Shown here one piece after another: positions 1 through 8,296 of a stretch of 64,000 bases of DNA. The notes under the pieces were generated by a model that was given only the letters and a program-made list of their open reading frames with translations, was not told the DNA's origin and did no database searches. The position numbers and the translations under genes were made by a program. Source of the stretch: Blautia sp. (GTDB lineage: Bacteria; Bacillota; Clostridia; Lachnospirales; Lachnospiraceae); contig JAMPAC010000010.1 of NCBI GenBank assembly GCA_023667395.1, positions 1-64,000 on the forward strand, given 5' to 3'. Each line of letters opens with the position of its first letter. Position 1 is the stretch's first letter.

Positions 1-79
1 CCTGAATTTCTGATACCAGTATCCGCCCCCTTTCGTTTATTTTTTTAATAATGTCTTTTTGACGTTCTTCCATAAACAT
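1..79 (-). CDS. DeoR/GlpR-type transcriptional regulator, N-terminal fragment (runs off the window)
   Basis: Only the first 26 codons are inside the window. They read MFMEERQKDIIKKINERGRI followed by LVSEIQ, the opening of a DeoR-type winged helix, which normally begins with ERQ..I...I...G.I.V.EL. An alternative ATG lies two codons in, at position 73. The first ATG is preferred because a GAGGTG ribosome site lies eight bases upstream of it. Family members repress sugar-catabolism genes in response to a phosphorylated sugar; nothing here shows this protein's own target. Confidence 0.6.
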   Translation of the reverse strand, partial: MFMEERQKDIIKKINERGRILVSEIQ

Positions 80-211
80 AATAAGCACCTCATTTTCGTA
101 TTCATAATCATATATTCTTATTTATATTTTATTATATTCGTTTTTACTCGTTTATGCAAGATTTTTTAAACATAAAACACATATTCAGGAGTTAAGGAAT
201 AATGGTTTTAG

Positions 212-511
212 TTATCTTGTCCTTCTGTCAGTGTTTATAGTTATTTGCTTTATATGGCGGTCAGCTTTTTCTTTTTTGTGATTTTGCAATAATTTATGAA
301 TACTTTCCTTATCCTGCTTATGGTTATCCATCCCATAGAGTTTTATCCATTCTGCCTCTTGTTCCCTATAAGCTGCGTAGGCACTTTGGGATTGGTGGTA
401 AATCTTGTAAAATTCCTGCACGCTCTGATAACCGTATCTCTTGGCTATGCCGGATAATCCGATTTTTAAGATGTCAATCTCCTCGTTCTTGCGGTCAATC
501 TTGCTTTGCAA
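212..511 (-). pseudogene. Relaxase/mobilisation protein, C-terminal remnant
   Basis: The 99-residue reading frame is rich in Lys, Glu and Gln. It contains the stretch RYGYQSVQEFYKIYHQSQSA, which resembles the coiled C-terminal tail of MobA/MobL-type relaxases in clostridial mobilisable elements. It has no credible start: the only initiator is a TTG, and an in-frame TAG lies just upstream. It is read here as a decayed 3' piece. It lies downstream of a second relaxase-like fragment on the same strand. The family call rests on remembered similarity only. Confidence 0.4.
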
Positions 512-607
512 GGTCTGACACTTTTTCTATTCTGTTGTAGCGAAAACCAATTTTTGATTATTGGGTTAGGTGGTTTCCGTCATTACAATTAGGTACATTT
601 AGAAAAA

Positions 608-650
608 TTTTCCCTTGTAAAATGCCCATAAGGGCAAAAACAAGGGAAAA
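608..650. repeat. Nested inverted repeat between the two relaxase remnants
   Basis: Arms TTTTCCCTTGT (608-618) and ACAAGGGAAAA (640-650) pair perfectly. A second stem sits inside, TGCCC/GGGCA (623-627 with 632-636). With A and T runs on both sides it could act as a bidirectional terminator, or be a palindrome of the old mobile element. The rest of 512-783 shows no convincing gene. Confidence 0.5.
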
Positions 651-783
651 TACATAGCACTTCACTGTATGAGGCTCTGAAAGCCTTGAAAAATAGGGAA
701 AGTTCAAGAAATTTATCTGCAAATCCCGATTTGTATTTCTAATAGGATACCACAATCACGCTCATATTTCTATTGCATTTTCA

Positions 784-1428
784 TTATATTTCTTCCTCCC
801 TCCGCTTAGTCCTGCCTTGCTGTCTGTCCTGCTGTCGGCTCTCGTTCTGCTCCACACGTTCAAGATTGGCTCTGTTGTAGCTTATCACTTCCGCAAACGC
901 AAGGTCGTGGCACGCCCTCGCCCTCTCGTTCCGAAGTGTCGGCACTTCCTTTTCAAGCTGTTCCCTTTCCGTCCTCCATGCTTTGGGTGTGATTTTCTCG
1001 CCCTCGGCAAGCAGCGTTTTCAAATCGGTTCGTGTGTTTTCGTACATCACAAGTTTGTGTTCATGCTCTTTATCGTATTTCAGTTTCTTCAGACCGCTTA
1101 ATGACCTGCTCATGTCATGCACCGCCTTGTATGGCTCATAATCGGCGTAGGCTTTTGCAAGTTCCTTTGGTTGTTCCAGTCTTGTCCACTTGGGTATGAA
1201 AATCTGTTCCCGACTGTCAAACTCTTTCCCCTTATCTGTTTTGAATTTCTCCAACTGTGCAAACGTGGTTATGCTGTTGCGTTCCAAAAAGTTTTTAGCG
1301 TTGTCAATGTCCTGCACCTTATCCCTGTTAGAGATTTTCGCAAGATACTTTGCGCTCACAATCGGAAGTGCAAGCCTGCCCATTTTCTCCTGCACACGCC
1401 CAATCATTTCAAGGACTTCATTCTTCAC
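784..1428 (-). pseudogene. Relaxase C-terminal region, truncated at its 5' end
   Basis: The frame encodes about 214 charged, helical residues, beginning near KNEVLEMIGRVQEKMGRLAL and ending in a Gln/Arg/Glu-rich tail. This resembles the region after the catalytic domain in relaxases of clostridial conjugative or mobilisable elements (compare the usual 'I..AQ.SKGYE.WAKIFNLK' region followed by 'FL.E..I..Y..LE'). The catalytic Tyr and His motifs are missing. The frame is closed by a TGA about 20 bases upstream of the first usable GTG, where the base composition also changes, so the gene was cut near 1450. This is the edge of a dead element. Confidence 0.5.
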
Positions 1429-1439
1429 ACTGACCGCCG

Positions 1440-1576
1440 CATTTTTAATTCATATCGAAACATTTGAAAAGAAAATCAATGAAGAACTGCCATATCTTTT
1501 ACATGCAGAAACGATTTTAAATAAAGTCTTGAATGAGGATATTGCCCACAAATATTATCTGCTTACGGTCATATAG
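1440..1576 (+). pseudogene. Unrecognised 3' gene fragment fused at the mobile-element junction
   Basis: From about 1450 the plus strand is open to a TAG at 1574-1576 and encodes a tail containing EELPYLLHAETILNKVLNED. It has no start codon or ribosome site and begins where the relaxase remnant stops. It looks like the last 40 or so residues of a gene interrupted by insertion or deletion. The family is not recognised. The next 225 bases up to the MATE gene hold one 20-codon frame with a plausible ribosome site (1634-1696) and nothing else. Confidence 0.25.
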
Positions 1577-1803
1577 GTATACATATTCAACACAAAAAGA
1601 AGATTGATATTGAGCATTAGAAAGAGGTCAGGTATGGAACATACATCATGGTTGAACGGTTGCACCGCATCAATTTTTGTGGAAAATTACCTTTGACATT
1701 CCTGAAAAGAACCCTTAAAATAACTCTTGAACGTGTAGCAAAGAACTGCGTAAATCCAGTTATTTGCCGCACGTTTATTTTTTGTGTGAAAGGAAGAAAT
1801 ATC

Positions 1804-3192
1804 ATGGAAACAAATCAATTCCTGGGAACAGAGCACATTGGAAAATTAATGCGCAAATATGCCGTTCCCTGCATTATCTCACTTCTGGTTGGCGCTCTCT
1901 ACAATATCGTCGACCAGATCTTCATTGCCAACGCATCTTACCTCGGCTCCTATGGCAACGCCGCCAACACCGTCGTATTCCCGCTCACGGTCATAGCCCT
2001 TGCCATCGCCGTCATGGCAGGGGACGGCTGCTGCGCCTTTGTCAGCTTAAGCCTGGGCAAACAGGAACCCCAAAACGCCAGGAAAAGCATCGGCAATGCC
2101 GTTATGCTCATCGTGCTCAGCAGCCTGATCCTGTGCGCCGCCTACCTGCTCTTCAGCGACCGGATCATCGCCATGTTCGGCGGCACTGTCAACGCGGAAA
2201 CCTACAGACACTCCAAAGAATACTTTTTCTACATCTCACTGGGGATTCCGTTTTATATGTTCGGGCAGGCCATGAATCCCATCATCCGGGCTGACGGCAA
2301 CCCCAGGTTCGCCATGGTCTCTACCCTGACGGGAGCATTCCTGAATATCATTCTTGACCCTGTTTTCATTTTTGTTTTCAGATGGGGCATGATGGGCGCG
2401 GCGGTAGCCACCGTGATCGGGCAGATCGTTACAGCCCTCTTATCGCTCTGGTATCTGCTGCACATGAAAACGGTCAGGCCTGAAAAGGGCGACTACCGCA
2501 TGGATTGGGGGATTGCCGGGAAAACCCTTGTGCTGGGCATCTGCAGTTTTCTTTCCCAGATCTCCTTGGTGGCGTCCATGGCCGCCATCAACAACATGCT
2601 GCGGAAATACGGCGCGGCGGATCCGGTCTTCGGACAGGAACAGTTCGCCCAGATTCCCATGGCGGTGGTGGGAATCGTCATGAAATTCTTCCAGATCGTC
2701 ATCTCCATTGTGGTGGGCATGGCGGCGGGCTGCATCCCCATCGTAGGATATAACATGGGCGCGGGACTGCATCAGCGGGTAAAAAATCTGTTTACCAGGC
2801 TGCTGCTCGCCGAGGCGGCTGTGGGCGCGGCCGCGTTCCTCATTGTTGAATTTTTCCCGGGGCAGCTTATCGCCCTGTTCGGCGCGGCCAACGAAAGCAG
2901 CCATTATACGGACTTTGCCTTGAGATCGTTCCGCATTTACCTGTGCATGGTGATCCTGGCCTGCGTGAATAAGGCCTGCTTCATTTTCTTACAGGCCATG
3001 GGAAAAGCGGCGGAGTCCACCCTGCTCTCCATGGTCAGGGAAATCGTGTTTGGCGTGGGGTTCGCGCTGTTTCTGCCCGTGCTGTTCGGACTGGACGGCG
3101 TGCTGTACTCCATGCCCGTATCGGACGTGCTGACTTTCGCGATTTCCCTGGTCCTGATCCGGCATACCTATCAGGAATTGACAGCTGCGTAA
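1804..3192 (+). CDS. MATE family multidrug/Na+ efflux transporter
   Basis: The 462-residue protein has about twelve hydrophobic segments in two similar halves, the usual MATE layout and length. N-terminal features include PCIISLLVGALYNIVDQIFI and the loop GNAANTVVFPLT. The second half has the matching QIPMAVVGIVMKFFQIV and CIPIVGYNMGAG segments. MATE pumps export cationic drugs or metabolites in exchange for Na+ or H+. The start at 1804 is chosen because AAAGGAAG lies upstream and homologous sequence begins METNQFLGTEHIGKLM. An upstream in-frame extension to 1648 has no matching family sequence. The gene is GC-rich compared with the AT-rich remnants just before it. Confidence 0.85.
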   Translation: METNQFLGTEHIGKLMRKYAVPCIISLLVGALYNIVDQIFIANASYLGSYGNAANTVVFPLTVIALAIAVMAGDGCCAFVSLSLGKQEPQNARKSIGNAVMLIVLSSLILCAAYLLFSDRIIAMFGGTVNAETYRHSKEYFFYISLGIPFYMFGQAMNPIIRADGNPRFAMVSTLTGAFLNIILDPVFIFVFRWGMMGAAVATVIGQIVTALLSLWYLLHMKTVRPEKGDYRMDWGIAGKTLVLGICSFLSQISLVASMAAINNMLRKYGAADPVFGQEQFAQIPMAVVGIVMKFFQIVISIVVGMAAGCIPIVGYNMGAGLHQRVKNLFTRLLLAEAAVGAAAFLIVEFFPGQLIALFGAANESSHYTDFALRSFRIYLCMVILACVNKACFIFLQAMGKAAESTLLSMVREIVFGVGFALFLPVLFGLDGVLYSMPVSDVLTFAISLVLIRHTYQELTAA

Positions 3193-3246
3193 CCCTTACC
3201 TGACCGCTGGAAAGAAAACCTGCGGAAGCCTGACAATCCCCTTTCG

Positions 3247-3606
3247 TCAGCCATAACGGGGGCAGGGGCTTCCGCTCTTCCTGTTTTCATTTCCCCACTG
3301 GCAAAGCTGATCAAGCACTTTCACAAGGGAATGCCCCCGTTCGCTTAAAGAGTATTCCACTTTCGGGGGAATCTGGGGATACACTTCGCGGATGATCAGT
3401 CCGTCCGCTTCCAGTTCTTTCAGATTCCGGCTGAGCGTTTTGTCAGCAATCTTTTTCAAATACCGCTGCATTTCGTTAAAACGCACCGGTTCATATTCCA
3501 TCAGGCAATAGAGTATGATTGGCTTGTATTTCCCACTGATCAGGGAAAGGGTATAACTGTACCCCGTATCATAAAAATCCGCATCTTCGATCTCTTTTCT
3601 TTGCAT
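3247..3606 (-). CDS. HxlR family winged-helix transcriptional regulator
   Basis: The 119-residue protein has the HxlR layout: a helix with ISGKYKPIILYCLMEYEPVR (family norm 'iggKWt..IL..L..g..RF.el'), the motif ADKTLSRNLKELEADGLIIR, then the wing PPKVEYSLSERG. Members respond to electrophiles or redox signals and often repress a divergent oxidoreductase gene. The flavoprotein gene starting at 3718 is divergent, across a perfect 8-bp inverted repeat. The 3' end overlaps a GCGGAAGCC/GGCTTCCGC stem (3222-3275) facing the MATE gene end, which may separate the convergent transcripts but lacks a clear T-run. Confidence 0.88.
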   Translation of the reverse strand: MQRKEIEDADFYDTGYSYTLSLISGKYKPIILYCLMEYEPVRFNEMQRYLKKIADKTLSRNLKELEADGLIIREVYPQIPPKVEYSLSERGHSLVKVLDQLCQWGNENRKSGSPCPRYG

Positions 3607-3621
3607 CGCTTTCCTCCAGGT

Positions 3622-3648
3622 AAGTACCTGTCATAAATGTAGGTACTT
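3622..3648. promoter_or_regulatory. Inverted-repeat operator between HxlR and flavoprotein genes
   Basis: AAGTACCT (3622-3629) and AGGTACTT (3641-3648) form a perfect inverted repeat with an 11-base spacer. It touches the -35 box of the flavoprotein promoter and lies 15 bases from the HxlR start codon. GTAC-containing palindromes in divergent gaps are typical HxlR targets, so repression of both genes is the simplest inference. Confidence 0.65.
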
Positions 3649-3674
3649 GTAAATTTTTCCACGCGTGCTATAAT
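3647..3674 (+). promoter_or_regulatory. Sigma-70-type promoter of the flavoprotein gene
   Basis: TTGTAA (3647-3652) and TATAAT (3669-3674) are separated by 16 bases, 44 bases ahead of the start codon at 3718. The -35 box overlaps the right half of the inverted repeat, so a bound HxlR dimer would block polymerase. Confidence 0.6.
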
Positions 3675-3717
3675 CCTATCATAAACAAGCTGGCAAAGCA
3701 AGAAAGCGAGGACGAAA

Positions 3718-4290
3718 ATGAAAAAAGATTTAGGACTGGTACAGGCGGTTTTTCCGATGCCCGTGTTGATGGTGGCGGCATATGACGAGAATGAGAAAGT
3801 CAATGTGATGAATGTGGCATGGGGACAGATCTGCGATGACGACAAGATCATTCTCTTTATCGGCGAGGGCAAAAGGACATGGCTCAACATTAAGGCAAGC
3901 AAGGCCTTTACTGTTTCACTCGCCGATGAAGAGCATGTTGATGTGGCAGACTTTTTCGGTATTGCATCAGGGAATAAGATTGACGACAAATTTGAAAGAA
4001 CCGGTTATCATGCCGTAAAAAGCGATAAGGTCCATGCCCCCGTCATTGAGGAATTTCCGGTTGTCATGGAATGCGAACTCCTTGAATTTCTTGAAACGGA
4101 GCATGTTTCGGGAATCGTGGGAAAGATCGTCAATGTAAAGGCCGAAGAAAAAGTACTCAACGAAAACGGAAAGGTGGATCCCGTAAAATTAAAGGCGCTT
4201 ACATTTGACCAGTTCCAGCATGGATATTATACCACAGGGAAAGAAATCGCAAAGGCATGGAATGCCGGCGCAGGATTGATGAAGAAATAA
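3718..4290 (+). CDS. Flavin reductase-like / FMN-binding split-barrel protein
   Basis: The 190-residue protein matches the flavoredoxin-like flavin reductase family: N-terminal VFPMPVLMVAAYDENEKVNV and WGQICDDDKIILFI, then KASKAFTVSLADEEHVDVADFFG (quoted in part), and a late FETEHVSGIVGKIVN-type strand. These proteins bind FMN and reduce flavin or quinone-like substrates in the cytoplasm. Divergence from an HxlR gene across a shared operator suggests induction by an electrophile or redox stress. The GCGAGGA site eight bases before the ATG supports the start. Confidence 0.82.
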   Translation: MKKDLGLVQAVFPMPVLMVAAYDENEKVNVMNVAWGQICDDDKIILFIGEGKRTWLNIKASKAFTVSLADEEHVDVADFFGIASGNKIDDKFERTGYHAVKSDKVHAPVIEEFPVVMECELLEFLETEHVSGIVGKIVNVKAEEKVLNENGKVDPVKLKALTFDQFQHGYYTTGKEIAKAWNAGAGLMKK

Positions 4291-4305
4291 AATAAAAACA
4301 TAAGA

Positions 4306-4325
4306 GATGCCTGGCAATGGGCATC
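4306..4325 (+). terminator. Probable terminator after the flavoprotein gene
   Basis: GATGCC (4306-4311) pairs with GGCATC (4320-4325) and is followed by a pyrimidine-rich CCTTTCCTTTTGT tract. It lies 15 bases after the stop codon and also faces the convergent PgmB gene end. The stem is short, so strength is uncertain. Confidence 0.45.
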
Positions 4326-4339
4326 CCTTTCCTTTTGTC

Positions 4340-4975
4340 TCACCCGCCGATTCCCAGCAGGTCCGCAAACGTATCCAGCCGGTAATCCGTCTTCCCATAA
4401 TCCCTGGCATCGCCAATGCCTGCTGCCATCATATGCCCGGCCCTGGCGGCATCGATGCCCGCAAAGGCATCCTCCACCACCACGCATTCCTCCGGCTCCA
4501 CGCCCAGGAATTCCGCTCCTTTTAAAAAGACTTCGGGATCCGGTTTTGACCTTGCGATGTTCGTGCCATCGGAGATCGCGTCAAAGGCATCCAGCAGTGC
4601 CACCTTTTCCAGAATAAAACGGGCGTTTTTGCTGGAAGACCCGATGGCCAGCTTATAGCCCCGGCGGCGCAGTTCTTTCAGCGTGTCCCTGACCTCCTGC
4701 TCCACGTCCGTTGGTGTCATGCCCTCCAGAAGAGCGCGGTAGTACCCGTTCTTTTCTTCCGCAAGCGCTTCTTTCTTTTCCCGGGACAATGGCTCCCCCT
4801 CATATTTTTCCAGGATGATCTCCAGGGAATCCATCCGGCTCACCCCCCGCAGGCGGTTGTTGATCTCCTCATCAAAATAAATTCCCATCCGGTCCGCTAT
4901 CCTTTTCCATGCCTGGTAGTGAAAACGGTCTGTAAATACGATCACTCCGTCCAGGTCAAAAATAAATGCTTTCAT
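4340..4975 (-). CDS. pgmB: Beta-phosphoglucomutase (HAD superfamily)
   Basis: The 211-residue HAD protein begins MKAFIFDLDGVIVFTDRFHY. Asp7 and Asp9 of the DLDG motif would be the nucleophile and general acid. The cap carries RLRGVSRMDSLEIIL, the signature that marks beta-PGM among HAD enzymes, followed by GSSSKNA, KPDPEVF and EDAFAGIDAA. It interconverts beta-glucose-1-phosphate and glucose-6-phosphate in the cytoplasm. It is the last gene of the ABC-transporter operon. A start five codons upstream would overlap the GH3 stop as ATGA; the inner ATG is preferred because GAGG lies nine bases before it. A mutase beside glycosidases fits phosphorolytic sugar use. Confidence 0.87.
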   Translation of the reverse strand: MKAFIFDLDGVIVFTDRFHYQAWKRIADRMGIYFDEEINNRLRGVSRMDSLEIILEKYEGEPLSREKKEALAEEKNGYYRALLEGMTPTDVEQEVRDTLKELRRRGYKLAIGSSSKNARFILEKVALLDAFDAISDGTNIARSKPDPEVFLKGAEFLGVEPEECVVVEDAFAGIDAARAGHMMAAGIGDARDYGKTDYRLDTFADLLGIGG

Positions 4976-4986
4976 GCTTTTCATCC

Positions 4987-6744
4987 TCATAGATAATCTT
5001 TCCCGCAGAGCGGATCTACCGGGCTGATGCCCAGAAACGCGGAGCGTCCCATCAGCTTGTCCATCACCGCCTTGCAGAACTCCGGCTGACCGCTGTAACT
5101 GTTGATATAAGTTCCGATCATGGGAGCGTCAAACAGGTGATAGGGATAGGCGGTGGAGATCATCACCACCGGAATCTCGGAAACCAGCCAGGGGGCGTCA
5201 TCCCCCAGCCCGAAACAGACGTTCCAGTTTAAACGCAGCGTGGTATTATTGGAAGCGTTTTCCATGTTGCAGATATAGACATACAGGTCATAATCCCGTT
5301 TCATTTCCTCCACACTGCGGTACATCTCATGCATCAGCCTGCCTTTCTGGGGCGTCATCCCGGCAGGATCCATGAAATCCTGCACCGTAATGGCAATCCG
5401 GCGATCCCGCACCGTCACTTCAAAGCCTTCCGCTTCAAATCTTTCTTTCCACTGCTGCACATAAGGGTCTTCCGGGCTCATTTCCTTCTGGATCACATTC
5501 AGATAGACCCGCCTGAATTTCTCCGGGGAAAGGGGCAGCAGCTTTTTCTCATCCCGCACCAGGGTGACGGACTTCTCCGCCACTTCCCTGGCCCACGCCT
5601 TATGCTCCGCGCATCCTACCACTTTCAGCGCATCCTCCCCGGGCACCAAGGCGCCCTGCCTCTGCTTTGTATGCAGATGAAGGGAGGCTTTCACCGCCAG
5701 GATGCGCAAGACCGCCTCATCCAGACGCTCCTGCGTCAGCAGGCCGTTTTCCAGACCCTTTTTCAGATACCCCAGGTCTTCCTCCAGGCTCTTGTTGAAC
5801 AGGATCATATCGCACCCGCAGGCGATGGCCGTGGGGATTGCCTGCTCCCTGGGCATTGCCGCAGTAAAGCCCACCATGGGGGTGGCATCCGTGCTGATCA
5901 GCCCGTTGAACTTTAACCTGCCCCGCAGCAGGCCCGTCAGCAGTTCTTTCGACAGGGAAGCCGGGCGCAGCGTCTCCTCTCTGGAGGCCTCCGGATTCAG
6001 CGCCTTTACATAGGCCGGCTGCGCGATATGTCCCACCATCACTGTTTTTGCCCCTTTGTCGATCAGGGTCTGATATACTTTGCCATAGCTTTCATCCCAT
6101 GCTTCCGCCGACAGGGAATTGATGCTTGTGAGGATGTGCTGATCCCGCTCATCCACGCCGTCCCCCGGAAAATGCTTGATGGCCGCCGCCACATCACACT
6201 CGTCCGCACCGTCCAGATACCTGGATGCAAACGCGATCACCTTGTCGGGATCGTCCCCAAAAGTCCGCACATTGGTGATGGGGTTGTGAAATTCGTAGTT
6301 GATATCCACAATGGGCGCAAAAGACCAGTTCAGCCCCAGCGCGGCTCCCTCCCTGCAGGCTGTCAGCCCCATGCGGTAGCCGTTCTCCGGGTCGTCGGTG
6401 GCCGCCACCGCCATGGGTTTTCCAAAGGAGGTTCCCTCCAGGGCAAGGCCGTCCCCGCCCGCCTCCGTATTCGCCGCAAGCAGCAGCGGGATCCTGGCCA
6501 GTTCCTGGATCTTTCTGTGCGTGTTCTGAATATTTGCCGCCGTATCCGCGCGGTACATCATGCCGCCCACGCCGATGTCCTGAACCAGCGTCTTTAAGGT
6601 ATCTTCCTCAGAACTGAATCCCATGGGACAGAATACCTGTCCGCATTTTTCGTCTAACGTCATATGGGCAAAAGTGCTCTCCACCCACTCTACCGCCTCA
6701 TCATCCAGATAAAAGGGCTTTGCCCTGAAATCGATCTTTTCCAT
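4987..6744 (-). CDS. GH3 glycosidase, NagZ-like (beta-N-acetylhexosaminidase type)
   Basis: The 585-residue protein has a GH3 TIM barrel, then a C-terminal sandwich domain. KHFPGDG at residues 190-196 matches the KHFPGHG motif, and Asp201-x-His203 on the same loop keeps the Asp-His pair that serves as general acid/base in NagZ-type enzymes and is absent from GH3 beta-glucosidases. The likely nucleophile is Asp286 in ISTDATPM. No signal peptide is seen, so it acts on imported sugars. The start at 6744 follows GGGGGAAGG and leaves a 16-base gap to the upstream gene. The exact sugar cannot be told; a phosphorylase activity, known for some NagZ-like GH3 enzymes with this Asp-His pair, would fit the downstream mutase. 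Confidence 0.8.
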   Translation of the reverse strand: MEKIDFRAKPFYLDDEAVEWVESTFAHMTLDEKCGQVFCPMGFSSEEDTLKTLVQDIGVGGMMYRADTAANIQNTHRKIQELARIPLLLAANTEAGGDGLALEGTSFGKPMAVAATDDPENGYRMGLTACREGAALGLNWSFAPIVDINYEFHNPITNVRTFGDDPDKVIAFASRYLDGADECDVAAAIKHFPGDGVDERDQHILTSINSLSAEAWDESYGKVYQTLIDKGAKTVMVGHIAQPAYVKALNPEASREETLRPASLSKELLTGLLRGRLKFNGLISTDATPMVGFTAAMPREQAIPTAIACGCDMILFNKSLEEDLGYLKKGLENGLLTQERLDEAVLRILAVKASLHLHTKQRQGALVPGEDALKVVGCAEHKAWAREVAEKSVTLVRDEKKLLPLSPEKFRRVYLNVIQKEMSPEDPYVQQWKERFEAEGFEVTVRDRRIAITVQDFMDPAGMTPQKGRLMHEMYRSVEEMKRDYDLYVYICNMENASNNTTLRLNWNVCFGLGDDAPWLVSEIPVVMISTAYPYHLFDAPMIGTYINSYSGQPEFCKAVMDKLMGRSAFLGISPVDPLCGKDYL

Positions 6745-6760
6745 CTTCCTTCCCCCGCTT

Positions 6761-8296
6761 TCACTTATCCTGATAATACCTGCGCAGGAAATACGCCGGT
6801 CCGCAGCTCCAGGCATGGCAGTAGCTGTTCACAATGGTGCCTCCATAGGGGGATTCCGTGGGATTTGCAGGATTATATAACTCCCAGAACGTGTCCGCCC
6901 CCTGCGCGGCCATGCCGCCCCAGTAGGCTTCCAGCTTCTGAAGCGCCTTATCCTTTTCCCCCAGCAGGAGCAGCGCGTCGATATAATTGTGGTACATATA
7001 TGGAGTGACCATCCCAACGGCCTCCTCCCGGCTCTCCACTTCCTTCATCAGCCGCCGTCCCGCTTCCCCTGCTATGGCGCCGCCCAGGATCATCCAGACC
7101 TGGGACGCCACCGATATCTGCCCTGCCTTGCCGCTGACAAAGCATTCCTTCTCCTCGTCCCACAGTTCACGCAGAGCCGCATCTCTGCATACGTTGTAAA
7201 TCTCGGAAAGCTTTGCCGCTTCCTGTTCCTCTCCCAGGACTTTCGCAATGCGAATGGCCGCCTGCAGCGCGTACAGGAAGATCCCCTGTGCGCCCGCCTG
7301 CTTGTTCAGCGTCAGGTTCCAGTCGATAAAGCACCAGCCCAGCGCGTCGGAATCCAGAATGATGTCATTCTCACCCAGCCTGTCCTCGGCGATATAGATC
7401 TGGCTTAGCGCCGTGGGCCAGAGTTCCCGCAGGGTCTCCTCATCCCCGGTGGCTTCATAGTAGTCCCGCAGGGCACAGATAAAGAACAGGGAATAGTCGA
7501 ACATCACCGTGTCGTCCACTTCCGGTTCCGGTTCCAAGAACAGGCAGGCTCCGATCTGGCCGTTTTCCATGGGGAGCGCCGCAAACAAATAAAGGCAGGC
7601 CTTTACCATCTCATTCTGGCCGTAAGTCTGGTAATTGGCCAGGGCCTGCATCCGCAGATCCCCCATCCAGAGACGCCGGTCCCTTTTCGGGCCGTCTTCA
7701 AAAACCGTCTGCATACAGTTATGTAAGGTGCGGCAGGCTATCTGATCCAGCCGCTTTTTCAGGGTATCCCGCGTAGGAAACTCTTTCAGCATTTCCTCCC
7801 TTGCCGACGAGACTGCCCTGCAGGAAGCGTTTTTCAGGGTAAGGGCAAATTTGGAACTGATATCCAGAACTTCCAGTTCCACATAGCGGAACGCATAGCG
7901 CCGCTCCATCCGCAGCAGGGAGGGAACCACATCGATGTGCAGCCTCTCCTCCTCGATCCAGGAAGAACAGATCCATCCTTGGTAGACTTCCGCGTTCTCC
8001 AGCAGTTCCGCCGGATTTTCCGCAAAATGCACCCGCAGCAGCACGGGCGCGTCGGCATGGCTGCCCACGGAACCCAGTTCCACGGAAAAGTATCCCACCT
8101 GATGATTCCCGAAATCCAGGCATACCTTATCGCCCTTTTTCAAAACGCGGGTCGTGTAATCCTCCGCTTTTCGGACAACCGCTTTTCCCTCCGCATCCCC
8201 CACGACCACAACCGTATCCGCAGCCGCCACATCCGTCTCCTGCAGTTTGGGCAAAAGAGATAACGCTTTATCCAGCAATTCCTGATTCTTGAACAT
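6761..8296 (-). CDS. Alpha-L-rhamnosidase-like (alpha/alpha)6-barrel protein, GH78-related
   Basis: The protein has about 511 residues. It resembles the catalytic barrel of GH78: DGPKRDRRLWMGDLRMQA aligns with the family motif DCPQRDERLGWTGD, and ADTFWELYNP aligns with the base-carrying ATTVWE motif. The Glu of 'RDERLGW' is Arg here, so the acid machinery is altered, while the C-terminal Glu is kept. The jelly-roll domains that flank the barrel in full-length GH78 enzymes are shortened. It sits between the second permease and the GH3 gene, and its start overlaps the permease end by 29 bases. The ATG at 8296 follows AAAGGGTGG; a GTG three codons upstream is possible. Substrate unknown. Confidence 0.72.
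   Translation of the reverse strand: MFKNQELLDKALSLLPKLQETDVAAADTVVVVGDAEGKAVVRKAEDYTTRVLKKGDKVCLDFGNHQVGYFSVELGSVGSHADAPVLLRVHFAENPAELLENAEVYQGWICSSWIEEERLHIDVVPSLLRMERRYAFRYVELEVLDISSKFALTLKNASCRAVSSAREEMLKEFPTRDTLKKRLDQIACRTLHNCMQTVFEDGPKRDRRLWMGDLRMQALANYQTYGQNEMVKACLYLFAALPMENGQIGACLFLEPEPEVDDTVMFDYSLFFICALRDYYEATGDEETLRELWPTALSQIYIAEDRLGENDIILDSDALGWCFIDWNLTLNKQAGAQGIFLYALQAAIRIAKVLGEEQEAAKLSEIYNVCRDAALRELWDEEKECFVSGKAGQISVASQVWMILGGAIAGEAGRRLMKEVESREEAVGMVTPYMYHNYIDALLLLGEKDKALQKLEAYWGGMAAQGADTFWELYNPANPTESPYGGTIVNSYCHAWSCGPAYFLRRYYQDK

Noticed and set aside
558..755. Minus-strand 65-codon frame between the relaxase remnants
   Set aside because: It reads through the palindrome at 608-650, has no ribosome site and has no family resemblance.
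1648..1803. 52-residue N-terminal extension of the MATE protein
   Set aside because: The extension has no membrane or family character, and a good ribosome site precedes the internal ATG at 1804.
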